This document shows positions 7,465-18,211 of a stretch of DNA of 45,596 nucleotides, piece after piece. The notes under the pieces were generated by a model. The model made no database searches and was not told where the DNA came from. It saw nothing but the letters and a program-made list of their open reading frames with translations. The position numbers were made by a program, and so were the translations under genes. Numbering within the stretch: position 1 is the stretch's first letter; each line of letters begins with the position of its first letter. The DNA lies in assembly GCA_003278225.1 (NCBI GenBank), contig QCGC01000010.1:1-45596 (forward strand), given 5' to 3'. This DNA is from Prochlorococcus sp. AG-363-P01 (GTDB taxonomy: Bacteria > Cyanobacteriota > Cyanobacteriia > PCC-6307 > Cyanobiaceae).

Positions 7465-8505
7465 ATGTCTTTTTCTCAACTTTCTTGGCCTGTCATTCTG
7501 GAATTGCTTTTGCAGGGAGAATCTCTTTCTGAGCAACAATCTAATTCTCTAATGACTGCATGGCTCCGGGAAGAATTATCCCCAGTACAAACAGGAGCTT
7601 TTTTGGCGGCTTTTCGAATGAAAGGTATAACTGGCGCAGAGTTAGCAGCTATGGCCAATGTATTGAGAGAAGCTTGTCCATTGCCTTGTGAATTACCTGA
7701 AATACCTACGGTAGATACTTGTGGGACTGGAGGAGATGGTGCTGATACATTCAACATTTCCACCGCGGTTGCTTTTACCGCAGCAGCCTGTGGAGCTAAT
7801 GTCGCCAAACATGGAAATAGAAGTGCAAGCGGAAAAGTTGGTTCAGCTGATGTTTTAGAAGGGTTAGGTCTTGCTCTAAATGCTCCTCTTGAACTTGTAG
7901 TGCAAGCTTTAGAAAAAGAAAATGTGACATTTCTGTTTGCTCCTGCTTGGCATCCTGCTTTGATTAACCTTGCACCTTTGAGGAAAAGTCTTGGTATAAG
8001 AACTATTTTTAATTTATTAGGCCCCCTAGTTAATCCTCTTAGACCGAGTTCGCAAGTTCTTGGGGTCGCAAAGAAAGAGTTGCTTCATCCAATGGCTGAA
8101 GCCCTGAAGGAAATTGGTTTAAAGAGAGCTGTTGTTGTGCATGGAGCTGGCGGATTGGATGAGGCTTCTCTTCTCGGCCCAAATGAAGTTTGTTTCCTTG
8201 TTGATGGCAAATTGAATTCATCCTTTATTCACCCTACTGAGCTTGGTCTTGAGTTGGCTTCTATAGAGGATTTAAAAGGTGGAAACCTTTCGGAAAATAA
8301 GAAGATTCTTATGTCAGTTCTTCAAGGGAATGGGACAAAACCTCACAGGGATGTCGTAGCACTAAATACAGCCTTGGTTTTGTGGGCTGCCGGTTTGGAA
8401 GAAGATTTAAGTTCTGGATTATCTAAAGCCTCAGACTGTTTAAAGAAAGGTATGCCTTGGCAAAGGCTGGAGGCTTTAAAAAGTGCTCTTAAATTTCCTT
8501 CTTAA
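7465..8505 (+). CDS. trpD: Anthranilate phosphoribosyltransferase
   Basis: The enzyme transfers phosphoribosyl from PRPP to anthranilate in tryptophan synthesis. The PRPP-binding motif DTCGTGGDG and the NISTA segment are present, followed by [18 protein letters not shown] and the family segment [13 protein letters not shown] start at the ATG at 7465, which gives 346 residues and fits the family size. The in-frame TTG at 7408 would add 19 residues that look unlike the family. No other trp gene is near, as is common for dispersed cyanobacterial trp genes. Confidence 0.95.
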   Translation: MSFSQLSWPVILELLLQGESLSEQQSNSLMTAWLREELSPVQTGAFLAAFRMKGITGAELAAMANVLREACPLPCELPEIPTVDTCGTGGDGADTFNISTAVAFTAAACGANVAKHGNRSASGKVGSADVLEGLGLALNAPLELVVQALEKENVTFLFAPAWHPALINLAPLRKSLGIRTIFNLLGPLVNPLRPSSQVLGVAKKELLHPMAEALKEIGLKRAVVVHGAGGLDEASLLGPNEVCFLVDGKLNSSFIHPTELGLELASIEDLKGGNLSENKKILMSVLQGNGTKPHRDVVALNTALVLWAAGLEEDLSSGLSKASDCLKKGMPWQRLEALKSALKFPS

Positions 8506-8537
8506 ATAAACAGAACTTTTAGTAGCATTAATTTCTT

Positions 8538-9680
8538 ATGTTCTCTTCGTCAGCAAAAGTTGCCTTTCTAGTACTAGCAGATGGAACTTTGCTTGAAGGA
8601 AAACCTTTTGGCTATTTAGGAACGGTTTTTGGAGAAGTCGTGTTTAATACTGGCATCACTGGATATCAAGAGGTTTTAACGGATCCTAGTTATTATGGTC
8701 AATTAGTTACTTTTACATATCCTGAATTAGGGAATACAGGAATTAACATAGATGATTTAGAAGCCTCTCATCCTTCTGTAAAGGGTGTAATTGTTCGCCA
8801 GTTTGCTCATACTCCCAGCAATTGGCGTTCTAAGCAATCTTTTGAAAGTTGGCTACAAGCAGAAAGAGTTATAGGTATTAGTGGTGTGGATACAAGGGCG
8901 CTTGTAAGACATATTCGTGATTTTGGAGCAATGAATGGAGTGATTAGTACAGATGGCAGCTCTTCACCCGTGGAGCTTCTTGAGAAGCTAAAGAAAACCC
9001 CTCTCATGCAAGGTTTAAATCTTGCAGAAAAGGTCACTACTAAGACTCCATATAAATGGACAATGCAATGTGGGGTTGATTTTGACCGAAGAGTTAAGGC
9101 TCATAAAGGAGAACCTTATAAAGTTGTTGCTATTGATTTTGGTATTAAACGTTCGATTCTTCAGAGATTGGTTTCTCATGGGTGTGAGGTGGATGTCCTT
9201 TCAGCAAATTCAGATATTTCAGAGGTTCTAAAATCTTCTCCGGAAGGCGTCTTCTTTTCGAATGGACCAGGAGATCCTTCCGCTGTTGAAGAAGGAATTG
9301 AACTAGCACGGAGATTAATTTCGGAAGTTGATCTGCCAATGTTTGGAATTTGCTTGGGGCATCAAATTCTTGGACTAGCTGTTGGAGGCAGAACTTTTAA
9401 GCTTCCATATGGTCATAGAGGACTTAATCATCCTTGTGGAACTACTGGTCAGATAGAAATTACAAGCCAAAATCATGGATTCGCGCTTGATCCAGAATCT
9501 TTATTAGGAACAAACGTAGATGTTACGCATTTTAATCTTAATGACAAAACTGTTGCAGGAATTGCTCTAAAAGATCGACCAATTTTTGGAATCCAGTATC
9601 ACCCTGAAGCCAGTCCAGGCCCACATGATGCGGATCATCACTTCACATATTTTGTTTCTCTGATGGCAGAAAGGCGTTAA
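8538..9680 (+). CDS. carA: Carbamoyl-phosphate synthase small chain (glutaminase)
   Basis: This subunit hydrolyses glutamine and delivers ammonia to the large subunit, for arginine and pyrimidine synthesis. The N-terminal carbamoyl-synthase domain has the [20 protein letters not shown] segment type. The C-terminal class I glutaminase has the nucleophile motif [11 protein letters not shown] and the His/Glu pair in [11 protein letters not shown]. It has 380 residues, normal for the family. It follows trpD by 32 bp and is probably in the same transcript. carB is not in the window. Confidence 0.97.
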   Translation: MFSSSAKVAFLVLADGTLLEGKPFGYLGTVFGEVVFNTGITGYQEVLTDPSYYGQLVTFTYPELGNTGINIDDLEASHPSVKGVIVRQFAHTPSNWRSKQSFESWLQAERVIGISGVDTRALVRHIRDFGAMNGVISTDGSSSPVELLEKLKKTPLMQGLNLAEKVTTKTPYKWTMQCGVDFDRRVKAHKGEPYKVVAIDFGIKRSILQRLVSHGCEVDVLSANSDISEVLKSSPEGVFFSNGPGDPSAVEEGIELARRLISEVDLPMFGICLGHQILGLAVGGRTFKLPYGHRGLNHPCGTTGQIEITSQNHGFALDPESLLGTNVDVTHFNLNDKTVAGIALKDRPIFGIQYHPEASPGPHDADHHFTYFVSLMAERR

Positions 9681-9738
9681 AGCGTGGTTGATTGCGTCTT
9701 TAATCACTACACTTCATGCGATCGCGTTCAGGCGGATT

Positions 9739-10110
9739 GTGCCCATAACCGAATTGCAACGATTGACTGTCTCGTTAAGGGGTGGTTTTGAGCAACGTAA
9801 AGGATGCCTTGTGTTTCATTTCACAGGTCAACTTGATGCTTACTCAGAGAAGCAGTTCAAAACCTACGTCGAGGATGTTCTTGATACCAATCGCTCCTCA
9901 GTGGTTTTAGAGCTTTCTAACATTGATTTCCTTGATTCCTCTGGTTTAGGAGCCTTGGTGCAGATTGCTAAAAACTGCAATGAATCCAAACGATCTTTCC
10001 ATCTTGTAGGGAATGCAAGGGTTATTCAAACTATTAAGTTGGTTCGACTTGAAGAGTTTCTTCATTTAGCGCCAGACTTGAATACTGCCTTGACTCAATT
10101 AGTTGCTTGA
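9739..10110 (+). CDS. STAS-domain anti-sigma-factor antagonist
   Basis: The protein resembles SpoIIAA/RsbV. The phosphoacceptor loop is NIDFLDSSGLGALV, with the candidate Ser at residues 67-68. I start at the GTG at 9739 (123 residues), because the conserved-looking region begins at PITELQRLTVSLRGGFEQ. The TTG at 9688 would add 17 residues of doubtful sequence. Family members bind an RsbW-type kinase or anti-sigma factor and are switched off by phosphorylation. An RsbW-like protein lies at 37459-37947 and is a possible partner. The stop overlaps the next start (TTGA). Confidence 0.88.
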   Translation: MPITELQRLTVSLRGGFEQRKGCLVFHFTGQLDAYSEKQFKTYVEDVLDTNRSSVVLELSNIDFLDSSGLGALVQIAKNCNESKRSFHLVGNARVIQTIKLVRLEEFLHLAPDLNTALTQLVA

Positions 10111-10511
10111 CTGACTGGATAGCCTTGCAAAGTCCATCAGGGTCCCCTGATGAATTAGGCCCATTGCAATTAGCATGGCTTGGAGACGCTGTATGGGAAT
10201 TACATCAGCGTTTACGTTATTGCCAAAAGCCAGGTCGTTCTAAAGATTTACATATTGCTGTAGTAGCAGAAGTAAATGCTGAGGCTCAAGCTAATGCTCT
10301 GATTGAGTTAGAACATCATTTCTCCGAACTAGAGAAAGATTTAGTGCGAAGAGGTCGTAACAAGGCTGGACGTGGGCCTCGAAATGGAGATCCATCCATT
10401 TATGCCAAAGCCACAGGCTTTGAGACAATGATTGGATGGCTATTTTTGAATAATCCCCAGCGTTTAGCACAGCTATTGGAGCGACTGGAAAATAGCAAAT
10501 CTGACCTTTAA
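10107..10511 (+). CDS. mrnC: Mini-ribonuclease III (23S rRNA maturation)
   Basis: The 134-residue product is an RNase III catalytic domain without a double-stranded-RNA-binding domain. Recognisable segments are LGPLQLAWLGDAVWELHQR, which carries the first catalytic acid, the RGRNKAGRGPRNGD loop, and the helix YAKATGFETMIGWLFL with the late acidic residue. In Bacillus and cyanobacteria this enzyme trims 23S rRNA ends. Translation starts at a TTG embedded in the stop of the STAS gene, so the two are likely coupled. Confidence 0.93.
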   Translation: MTDWIALQSPSGSPDELGPLQLAWLGDAVWELHQRLRYCQKPGRSKDLHIAVVAEVNAEAQANALIELEHHFSELEKDLVRRGRNKAGRGPRNGDPSIYAKATGFETMIGWLFLNNPQRLAQLLERLENSKSDL

Positions 10512-10523
10512 TAAGCTTTCGTA

Positions 10524-11957
10524 ATGGCTTCTAATTTTGACCATCGCTCTAGTAAGTCATCTCGATCAAATCGCCCTAATCGAGGAGCAAAACCAAATCG
10601 GGGTAATGGTAGTTCTCCTGCTGACAGATCTCAAAGGATAGATGCCTTTTCTCAAAAAGTAGGGCCTTACCGTTCAAAAGATAATAAAGATGATTGGAAT
10701 CAAGATCAAAGAGAAATAAACAAGTCTGGAAGATCTCGACAGAGTCGAATCGACCAAGGACGCCAAAATACTTTAGATGCTGAGAATAGGGGACCTAGAT
10801 CTAGATCTTTCCCAGAAAGGATTAGAAATCGAAGATCTTCAGTAAGAACTTCCTTCCAAAGATCCGGAAGGAGTTCATCAAGTAGAGAACTAATACGTAT
10901 TCCCGATAAGCTGGTGGAATCTTCATCTCTTCAGGGTGAGGTTATTACTTACCTAGGACCGAAAGACTCTTCAGGAAAATCTATAGCAACAGATATGATT
11001 TGGGGACGTCATTCGACACAGGCTGCACTAGAGGCTGGTAGGCCTGTTCATAGAATTTGGTGTACTCCAGAGGTAAGAAGCTCTAATCGATTCCTTCAGT
11101 TGCTGAGGGATGCAAAGTCTTCTGGTGTTCTAGTTGAAGAAGTTACTTGGGCTCGATTAGGACAAATAACTAATGGAGCGGTACATCAAGGGATTGCAAT
11201 TCAGACAGCAGCAGCTGAAACCCTTGATTTGATGACTCTTATTGAAGGTTGCAAGAGCATGAGAGAAACTCCACTCCTTTTGGCTTTAGATGGCCTTACG
11301 GACCCTCAAAATTTGGGAGCAATTGTTCGTTCGGCTGAAGCTTTTGGGGCCCATGGGTTGGTTCTTCCTCAAAGGCGAAGTGCTGGTTTGACTGGGTCTG
11401 TTGCAAAAGTAGCTGCAGGAGCTTTAGAGCATCTGCCAGTAGCACGTGTTGTTAATCTAAATCGCTCCCTTGGCGTCCTAAAGGAAGCTGGCTATCGAGT
11501 CATTGGACTCGCTGAGGAGGGAAATTTAACTCTTCCAGAAGCAGATCTTGAAGGTCCATTAGTTGTTGTTACTGGTTCTGAGGACAAGGGGATATCAGTC
11601 GTAACCAAAAGACATTGTGACCAATTGGTCAGAATTCCATTGCGTGGAGTGACTCCAAGTCTTAATGCTTCAGCTGCTACAGCTGTATTTCTCTATGAAG
11701 TGGCTCGTAATGGGTGGATGAAAGGATTATCTGGACAGGCACCTTCTCCAAGAATGGCTCGTGCTAAATGTGCTTCAGTTTCATTAGAAAGTGAAGAATC
11801 ACTTTCTAATGAAACTCACAAATTAGAAGAAGAGAAGAAAAATGATGCTGATAAGTTTGAGTCTCAGCGCCAATCAGATTATTTAAGGAAGGAAACCTCT
11901 TTAAACTTAGAGCCAGACTCTGATTCGAGACCCTTTGATCAAAGTGTCTACCTTTGA
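10524..11957 (+). CDS. rlmB: SpoU-family RNA 2'-O-ribose methyltransferase (RlmB/TrmH type) with long disordered N-terminus
   Basis: The catalytic SpoU (SPOUT) domain shows LALDGLTDPQNLGAIVRS, then VVVTGSEDKGIS, then RIPLRGVTPSLNASAA, the three SPOUT motifs that bind AdoMet in a knot. A substrate-binding domain begins at MIWGRHSTQAALEAG (about residue 157). The first 150 residues are rich in Ser, Arg and Asn and surely disordered, and the last 80 residues are acidic. The core matches RlmB, which methylates G2251 of 23S rRNA, but target assignment by sequence alone is uncertain. A perfect 18-bp inverted repeat lies inside the coding sequence near its 3' end. Confidence 0.9.
   Translation: MASNFDHRSSKSSRSNRPNRGAKPNRGNGSSPADRSQRIDAFSQKVGPYRSKDNKDDWNQDQREINKSGRSRQSRIDQGRQNTLDAENRGPRSRSFPERIRNRRSSVRTSFQRSGRSSSSRELIRIPDKLVESSSLQGEVITYLGPKDSSGKSIATDMIWGRHSTQAALEAGRPVHRIWCTPEVRSSNRFLQLLRDAKSSGVLVEEVTWARLGQITNGAVHQGIAIQTAAAETLDLMTLIEGCKSMRETPLLLALDGLTDPQNLGAIVRSAEAFGAHGLVLPQRRSAGLTGSVAKVAAGALEHLPVARVVNLNRSLGVLKEAGYRVIGLAEEGNLTLPEADLEGPLVVVTGSEDKGISVVTKRHCDQLVRIPLRGVTPSLNASAATAVFLYEVARNGWMKGLSGQAPSPRMARAKCASVSLESEESLSNETHKLEEEKKNDADKFESQRQSDYLRKETSLNLEPDSDSRPFDQSVYL
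11777..11816. repeat. Perfect 18-bp inverted repeat inside the SpoU methyltransferase gene
   Basis: Positions 11777-11794 and 11799-11816 are exact reverse complements with a 4-nt loop. The element lies in the part encoding the acidic C-terminal tail (SVSLESEESLSNET). A perfect 40-bp hairpin in a coding region is not expected by chance. It is not followed by a T tract and does not look like a terminator. Confidence 0.9.
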
Positions 11958-12047
11958 GAACAACTTTCCATACGTCAGGGATCACAATCCTTTAATTAAT
12001 AATTCAATAGCAACCAGGCAGAATAGAAATTAATTGCTTTATTTCTT

Positions 12048-12281
12048 ATGGACCCAATCAGGGGTCTTCGTAATTTCGGTAATAATCTTGGTCTAGCGTG
12101 GTGGGCCAAGGTTGAGACTACTGCTCCAGCTGCAACTTATTGGTTTGGCCCCTTTCTAACTCGAAGGAGCCTTAAATTAAATCTTTCTATTTTTGAAGAA
12201 GACCTCTCGGTTGAAGGCTCTGAGCCGATTAAACATACTTTGGTCCGTGGCAAACGTGGGGAGCCACTGACTCTTAATTAA
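12048..12281 (+). CDS. DUF1816 protein
   Basis: The 77-residue protein carries the DUF1816 signature LAWWAKVETTAPAATYWFGPF. Family members are small cyanobacterial proteins. Some resemble phycobilisome linker or rod-capping segments, but no role is proven. In a Prochlorococcus-type cell without phycobilisomes such a function would be puzzling. It sits between the SpoU gene and gatA in the forward run. Confidence 0.85.
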   Translation: MDPIRGLRNFGNNLGLAWWAKVETTAPAATYWFGPFLTRRSLKLNLSIFEEDLSVEGSEPIKHTLVRGKRGEPLTLN

Positions 12282-12332
12282 AATTTTGTCCTCATTACTG
12301 ATAGCGTCACAAATGAATAAAACTAAATTTTG

Positions 12333-13793
12333 ATGTCAATAGCAGAATTGCGACAGCAGTTAAAGCTTGGCAAATTCTCTGCGAGAGAGTTGGTAGATGA
12401 GCGGCTGTCCAGAATTGGAAAGGTTGATAAGAAATTAAATGCTTTTTTAGAAATAACTGCTGAGAGAGCACGTGCAGATGCAAACAGAATTGATGAAGCA
12501 CGTGCATCAGGAGAATCCTTGCCTCCACTTGCTGGTGTGCCTATAGCTATTAAAGACAATCTTTGTACGAAGGGAGTAACCACTACATGTTCAAGTCGCA
12601 TGCTTGAACATTTTGTTCCACCTTATGAGTCGACCGTTACTCAAAAACTTTGGAAATCTGGAGCAGTTCTTTTAGGTAAAACTAATCTTGATGAGTTTGC
12701 CATGGGAAGCTCTACTGAAACATCAGCTTTTGGGACTACTTCTAATCCTTGGGATATCACTAAAGTTCCTGGTGGAAGTTCTGGTGGTAGTGCAGCCGCT
12801 GTAGCAAGTGGGGAATGTTTAGCTTCATTGGGTTCTGATACTGGAGGTTCAATACGGCAGCCAGCTTCGTTCTGCGGAGTAGTTGGATTGAAGCCAACTT
12901 ATGGCCGAGTAAGTCGTTGGGGATTAATTGCTTTTGCTAGTTCTTTAGACCAGGTCGGTCCTTTTACAACGAATGTTGCAGATACAGCAGAAATATTGCA
13001 GGTAATTGCCGGGGGAGATCCACTTGACTCAACAAGTTTGAAAGAACCTGTTCCAGATTATTCTGCTTGCCTTGATAATCCACTTTCTGGTCTTCGGGTG
13101 GGCTTGATTAAAGAATGTTTTGACCAGGAAGGTTTGTCTTCTGAAGTAAAAGAGTCAACACTAGCGGCTGCTGACCTCATCCAATCACTCGGAGTTGAAT
13201 TGGTAGATGTTAGTTGCCCCCATTTTAATGATGGGATAGCTACTTATTACGTCATTGCTCCTTCAGAAGCTTCTGCAAACTTGGCTCGTTATGACGGGGT
13301 TAAATATGGTTATCGCTCAGAAAGTTCAAATGATCTCTCGTCTATGACTACCAGAAGTCGTACAGAAGGTTTTGGTGCAGAAGTTAAACGACGAATTCTT
13401 ATTGGTACCTACGCTTTGTCAGCAGGGTATGTAGATGCTTATTACAAGAAAGCTCAAAAGGTAAGAACACTTATTCGCGGTGATTTTGATAATGCTTTCA
13501 ACCAAGTAGATATTTTATTGACTCCAACTGCTCCAACGACCGCATTTTCAGTTGGGTCTCATTCTGAAGATCCTGTCTCAATGTATCTTTCGGATTTGCT
13601 GACTATTCCTGCGAACCTAGCTGGTCTTCCTGCTATCAGCCTGCCTTGTGGTTTTGATAAGTCAGGACTTCCTATAGGCCTTCAGTTAATAGCAAATGTT
13701 TTGGATGAGCAGCGTTTGTTGCAGATGGCTCACCAATATGAACAAGCCGCATCAGTAATGAAGCAAAAACCTGCTGGGCAATATATACCTTAA
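12333..13793 (+). CDS. gatA: Glutamyl-tRNA(Gln) amidotransferase subunit A
   Basis: GatA is the amidase subunit of GatCAB, which converts Glu-tRNA(Gln) to Gln-tRNA(Gln). The amidase-signature catalytic set is complete. Lys comes from PIAIKDNL, cis-Ser from [16 protein letters not shown], and nucleophile Ser from [13 protein letters not shown]. Length is 486 residues from the ATG at 12333; a TTG one codon upstream is less likely. The start is 48 bp after the DUF1816 stop. gatB and gatC are not in the window. Confidence 0.97.
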   Translation: MSIAELRQQLKLGKFSARELVDERLSRIGKVDKKLNAFLEITAERARADANRIDEARASGESLPPLAGVPIAIKDNLCTKGVTTTCSSRMLEHFVPPYESTVTQKLWKSGAVLLGKTNLDEFAMGSSTETSAFGTTSNPWDITKVPGGSSGGSAAAVASGECLASLGSDTGGSIRQPASFCGVVGLKPTYGRVSRWGLIAFASSLDQVGPFTTNVADTAEILQVIAGGDPLDSTSLKEPVPDYSACLDNPLSGLRVGLIKECFDQEGLSSEVKESTLAAADLIQSLGVELVDVSCPHFNDGIATYYVIAPSEASANLARYDGVKYGYRSESSNDLSSMTTRSRTEGFGAEVKRRILIGTYALSAGYVDAYYKKAQKVRTLIRGDFDNAFNQVDILLTPTAPTTAFSVGSHSEDPVSMYLSDLLTIPANLAGLPAISLPCGFDKSGLPIGLQLIANVLDEQRLLQMAHQYEQAASVMKQKPAGQYIP

Positions 13794-13866
13794 AAGGATG
13801 CTCTACATATAGTGTCTTGTTGTTGCAGCTAGCGCTTTATCTTGTGCGAGGCCCTAGAATCAGGAA

Positions 13867-16800
13867 ATGGGTTTCGTTCCACTTCACAACCATAGTGATT
13901 ACAGCCTTCTTGATGGGGCTAGTCAGCTTCCGAGGATGGTTCAAAGGGTAAAAGATCTCGGGATAAACGCTCTTGCCTTAACAGACCATGGAGTGATGTA
14001 TGGAGCAATAGAACTTTTGAAGCTTTGTACGTCTGCAGGAATTAAGCCAATTATTGGCAATGAGATGTACATAATTAATGGATCTATTGATGACCCTCAA
14101 CCCAAAAAGGAACGTCGATATCACCTGGTTGTATTAGCGAAGAATTCAGTGGGATATAGGAACTTGGTCAAGCTGACTAGTATTAGTCATCTTCGTGGAA
14201 TGCGTGGCCGCGGCATCTTTTCTAGAGCGTGTATTGATAAGGATTTACTAAAGACTCATAGTGAAGGCTTAATCATTTCTACGGCATGTCTAGGAGGAGA
14301 AATCCCCCAAGCCATTTTACAAGAGCGCCTCGATGTCGCTAGAGATATAGCTATTTGGTATAAAGAAATATTCGGTGATGATTTTTATCTAGAAATTCAA
14401 GACCACGGTTCATATGAAGATCGAATAGTTAATGTTGAGATGGCGCGTATAGCCAAAGAACTTGGAATAAGTTTAATCGCAACTAATGATGCACATTACC
14501 TCACAAATAATGATGTAGAAGCTCATGATGCACTGTTATGTGTCCTTACTGGAAAATTAATTAGTGATGAGAAACGTCTTCGTTATACAGGTACTGAATA
14601 CATTAAATCTGAAGATGAAATGAAAAAGTTGTTTCTTGACCACTTGGATTCAGATATTATTAAAACAGCAATTAACAATACAAATGCTGTTGCTGAAAAA
14701 GTGGAAAAATATGATATTTTGGGTACATATAAAATGCCTAAATTTCCAATCCCAAAGGGCTATAATTCTGTTAGCTATCTAAAAGAAATTTCCACATTAG
14801 GGTTGTTAGAAAGATTAAATAAGAAAGCAATTACTGAAGTTGAAGAAGATTATCTAAATCGACTTAATTATGAGATAGAAGTTATAGATAAAATGGGCTT
14901 TCCTACTTATTTTCTTGTTGTTTGGGATTATATTCGTTTTGCGAGAGAAAAAGGAATCCCTGTCGGTCCCGGTAGAGGTTCTGCGGCTGGATCATTAGTG
15001 GCATATTCTTTAGGAATAACCAATATTGATCCAGTTTTAAATGGTTTGTTATTTGAACGTTTTTTAAACCCTGAGAGAAAGTCTATGCCTGATATTGATA
15101 CCGACTTTTGTATCGAGAGAAGAAGCGAGGTGATTGATTATGTGACTCGTCGTTATGGGGAAGACAAGGTTGCTCAAATTATTACATTTAATAGGATGAC
15201 TTCTAAGGCTGTTTTGAAAGATGTTGCTCGTGTTCTAGATATTCCTTATGGAGATGCTGATCGACTTGCAAAGTTAATTCCTGTTGTTCGTGGAAAACCT
15301 GCAAAGCTTTCAGTAATGATTGGAGAAGATTCACCAAACACTGAATTTCGACAAAAATACTTAGCAGATCTAAATGTCACAAAGTGGGTTGATATGGCAA
15401 TTCGAATAGAAGGGACAAATAAGACCTTTGGAGTACATGCTGCTGGAGTAGTAATAGCTGCTGATCCACTAGATAATTTGGTTCCATTACAGCGCAATAA
15501 TGATGGGCAAATAATTACTCAATATTTTATGGAAGATGTTGAGTCGATGGGACTATTGAAAATGGATTTCCTAGGTCTAAAGAATCTTACAATGATTAAA
15601 AAAACAGTAGATCTTGTTAAAGAAACAGAAGGAGTGAAATTGGATCCAGATAGATTGCCTGATGAAGATACAGATACATTCAAACTACTTTCAAAAGGAG
15701 ATCTTGAAGGGATATTTCAGCTTGAATCTAGTGGGATGCGTCAAATAGTTCGAGAATTACGCCCCTCTTCTTTAGAAGATATCTCTTCCATTTTGGCCTT
15801 GTATCGTCCCGGCCCTCTAGATGCAGGTTTGATCCCTAAATTCATCAATAGGAAGCACGGAAGAGAACTTATTGATTTTGCCCATACTTCTTTAGAGCCA
15901 ATTCTTAAAGAAACTTATGGCATAATGGTTTATCAAGAACAAATAATGAAGATAGCTCAGGATTTAGCAGGTTACTCTTTAGGACAAGCTGATTTATTGA
16001 GAAGAGCAATGGGGAAGAAGAAGATCTCAGAAATGCAAAAACATCGAGATTTATTTGTTTCAGGAGTCAGTAAAAAGGGGGTGGATAAAGATATCGCTAA
16101 TCAGTTATTTGACCAAATGGTTTTATTTGCTGAATATTGTTTTAATAAAAGTCATTCAACTGCTTATGGAGCAGTTACTTATCAAACGGCTTATTTAAAG
16201 GCTCATTATCCTGTTGCATATATGGCAGCATTATTGACAGTTAACTCTGGTTCTAGTGATAAGGTCCAACGTTACATTTCTAACTGCAATACAATGGGCA
16301 TAGAGGTTATGCCTCCTAATATAAATGCTTCTGGTATTGATTTTACTCCGGTAAAAAATAAGATTCTCTTTGGACTTTCAGCTGTCAGAAATCTTGGGGA
16401 GGGTGCGATAAGGCAGCTATTAGCCATTCGAGATAAAAATGGTCTTTTTACTTCATTTTCAGATATCTGCGACAGGGTTCCATCCAACGTTCTAAATAGG
16501 CGTGCTCTGGAGGCACTTATTCATTGTGGAGCATTGGACACACTTGATCCAAACTCGAATCGCGCCCAACTTATCGCAGACCTGGACCTCCTTCTTGATT
16601 GGGCTGGTTCTAGAGCCAGAGATCGCATCAGTGGGCAGGGAAATCTTTTTGATTTGATGAATTCATCAAGTCAAAAAGATGAAAAAGAGATTCCCTTAGT
16701 ACCTAAAGCTGCTCCAGTTGCTGATTACTCTCCTACTGAGAAATTAAGGCTAGAAAAGGAATTGTTAGGTTTTTATCTTTCGGACCATCCCCTCAAACAG

Positions 16801-17382
16801 CTTTCTTCCCCGGCTAAGTTGATAGCGCCTATAAGCATTGGCAACTTAGATGAGCAGCCTGATAAGTCCAAGGTGAGTGCTATTGCCATGATCCCAGAAA
16901 TGCGCCAGGTAACTACTCGTAAAGGAGATCGTATGGCAATTCTCCAATTAGAGGATCTAACAGGTTCTTGTGAAGCAGTTGTATTTCCAAAAACATATGC
17001 TCGATTATCAGACTTTTTGATGCTTGAAGCCCGTTTACTTGTATGGGGTGCAGTGGACCGTAGAGATGATCGTGTCCAACTCATTATTGATGACTGTAGA
17101 ACTATTGATGATCTTCGACTTTTGCTTGTTGATCTGCTTCCAAAAGAAGCTAGTGATATCAAAGTTCAACACCGTTTGCGTGAATGTCTTTATAAGCATC
17201 GCCCCGGGAAGGACGAGTTGGGAGTAAAAGTACCTGTGATTGCTTCAATTAAGGAAGGCTCAAATGTCAGATATGTAAGATTTGGACATCAATTTTGTGT
17301 AGGGGATGCAAATGCTGCATTAAATTGCTTGCAAAACGAATCTTTCAAAGTAAGTTATAGTAAAAATCTGTTAGTTAGTTAA
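13867..17382 (+). CDS. dnaE: DNA polymerase III alpha subunit
   Basis: This is the replicative polymerase, 1171 residues and complete. The N-terminal PHP domain starts with [14 protein letters not shown]. The catalytic palm has [10 protein letters not shown] and the acidic motif MPDIDTDFC (Asp409, Asp411 and Asp413). The tandem HhH and OB-fold regions follow ([21 protein letters not shown], in the OB domain). Many cyanobacteria split this gene with an intein between Tyr and Cys of [12 protein letters not shown]. Here that junction (Tyr757/Cys758, position 16137/16138) is intact and uninterrupted. Confidence 0.98.
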   Translation: MGFVPLHNHSDYSLLDGASQLPRMVQRVKDLGINALALTDHGVMYGAIELLKLCTSAGIKPIIGNEMYIINGSIDDPQPKKERRYHLVVLAKNSVGYRNLVKLTSISHLRGMRGRGIFSRACIDKDLLKTHSEGLIISTACLGGEIPQAILQERLDVARDIAIWYKEIFGDDFYLEIQDHGSYEDRIVNVEMARIAKELGISLIATNDAHYLTNNDVEAHDALLCVLTGKLISDEKRLRYTGTEYIKSEDEMKKLFLDHLDSDIIKTAINNTNAVAEKVEKYDILGTYKMPKFPIPKGYNSVSYLKEISTLGLLERLNKKAITEVEEDYLNRLNYEIEVIDKMGFPTYFLVVWDYIRFAREKGIPVGPGRGSAAGSLVAYSLGITNIDPVLNGLLFERFLNPERKSMPDIDTDFCIERRSEVIDYVTRRYGEDKVAQIITFNRMTSKAVLKDVARVLDIPYGDADRLAKLIPVVRGKPAKLSVMIGEDSPNTEFRQKYLADLNVTKWVDMAIRIEGTNKTFGVHAAGVVIAADPLDNLVPLQRNNDGQIITQYFMEDVESMGLLKMDFLGLKNLTMIKKTVDLVKETEGVKLDPDRLPDEDTDTFKLLSKGDLEGIFQLESSGMRQIVRELRPSSLEDISSILALYRPGPLDAGLIPKFINRKHGRELIDFAHTSLEPILKETYGIMVYQEQIMKIAQDLAGYSLGQADLLRRAMGKKKISEMQKHRDLFVSGVSKKGVDKDIANQLFDQMVLFAEYCFNKSHSTAYGAVTYQTAYLKAHYPVAYMAALLTVNSGSSDKVQRYISNCNTMGIEVMPPNINASGIDFTPVKNKILFGLSAVRNLGEGAIRQLLAIRDKNGLFTSFSDICDRVPSNVLNRRALEALIHCGALDTLDPNSNRAQLIADLDLLLDWAGSRARDRISGQGNLFDLMNSSSQKDEKEIPLVPKAAPVADYSPTEKLRLEKELLGFYLSDHPLKQLSSPAKLIAPISIGNLDEQPDKSKVSAIAMIPEMRQVTTRKGDRMAILQLEDLTGSCEAVVFPKTYARLSDFLMLEARLLVWGAVDRRDDRVQLIIDDCRTIDDLRLLLVDLLPKEASDIKVQHRLRECLYKHRPGKDELGVKVPVIASIKEGSNVRYVRFGHQFCVGDANAALNCLQNESFKVSYSKNLLVS

Positions 17383-17409
17383 CTTGATTACTTCTTGCTT
17401 TAGTTGAAA

Positions 17410-17844
17410 TTATTCTTTTTGGTTAAGGGCTTTAAATGCTTCACGTACTTTAGAAATGTTTGGCCGTATATTTTCAAAACCTAATAAGGTTCCTTCAGAA
17501 TCTTCCCAACTTGCAGAAAGTATTCCATAACTTAAACCAAATAGTCCAACAAGAAAGCAAGATGCTGAAGTAAGAAGGGTAATCGCAGGGGGGATATCAT
17601 AAATTCCTCTGCTAACAAGTAAATAACTAATCACAAAGACACTCATTCCACTAAACGTAGGGATGCCAGTTGTGATTGCAATTCTGCGCGCCATTCTATT
17701 TGCAACTTCCTTTGGTATTGCTGAATCCCTTTTTGAAGGACTCCTTTTAGAAATAGTATTTTTCTCTCTTTTGGATTTTCCAGTTTGCTGGGTAGATGAT
17801 TGATCTTCTGGTTTGAAGGATTTTGGTTTAAGAGTATCTGCCAT
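17410..17844 (-). CDS. PAM68-like (DUF3464) photosystem II assembly protein
   Basis: The product is 144 residues. A basic, Ser/Lys-rich N-terminus of about 60 residues is followed by IPKEVANRMARRIAITTGIP, which leads into the first membrane helix (SGMSVFVISYLLVS). A second helix follows (LLTSASCFLVGLFGLSYGILSASW). The ending SWEDSEGTLLGFENI is characteristic of the PAM68 family. Arabidopsis PAM68 and its cyanobacterial relative assist early photosystem II assembly in the thylakoid membrane. It lies 35 bp downstream of rpsO on the same strand. Confidence 0.9.
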   Translation of the reverse strand: MADTLKPKSFKPEDQSSTQQTGKSKREKNTISKRSPSKRDSAIPKEVANRMARRIAITTGIPTFSGMSVFVISYLLVSRGIYDIPPAITLLTSASCFLVGLFGLSYGILSASWEDSEGTLLGFENIRPNISKVREAFKALNQKE

Positions 17845-17879
17845 TTTGTAAGTAATTTATGGGATGGATCCCTTTCCCT

Positions 17880-18149
17880 TCAACCTCTAATCTTTAATTT
17901 TTCTACTAGGTCTGAATAGCGTTTTTCACTTTGCTCGCGGACATAATTAAGTAAGCGCTTGCGACGGCCGATCATCTTCAGCAGGCCTTTTCTCGAGGAG
18001 AAATCATGGTTGTTACCCTGAAGATGGCCACTAAGTTTTGATATTCGCTCGGTTAGCATCGCAACTTGTACCTCGACTGATCCAGTATCGGTGCCATGTT
18101 GCTGATATGAGTTGATTAGTTTTTGCTTTTCTGCTGTATCAAGCGACAT
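17880..18149 (-). CDS. rpsO: 30S ribosomal protein S15
   Basis: This is an 89-residue S15 of normal length. The segments [31 protein letters not shown] and [16 protein letters not shown] are those that contact 16S rRNA helices. S15 binds early in platform assembly of the 30S subunit. PAM68-like follows downstream with a 35 bp gap, so both may share the rpsO promoter. Confidence 0.98.
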   Translation of the reverse strand: MSLDTAEKQKLINSYQQHGTDTGSVEVQVAMLTERISKLSGHLQGNNHDFSSRKGLLKMIGRRKRLLNYVREQSEKRYSDLVEKLKIRG

Positions 18150-18211
18150 TGTTTTGTTGAATGGTTTAGGAATTTAAGACTTAATTTACCCCCTTGAGCT
18201 CCTTATTATTT

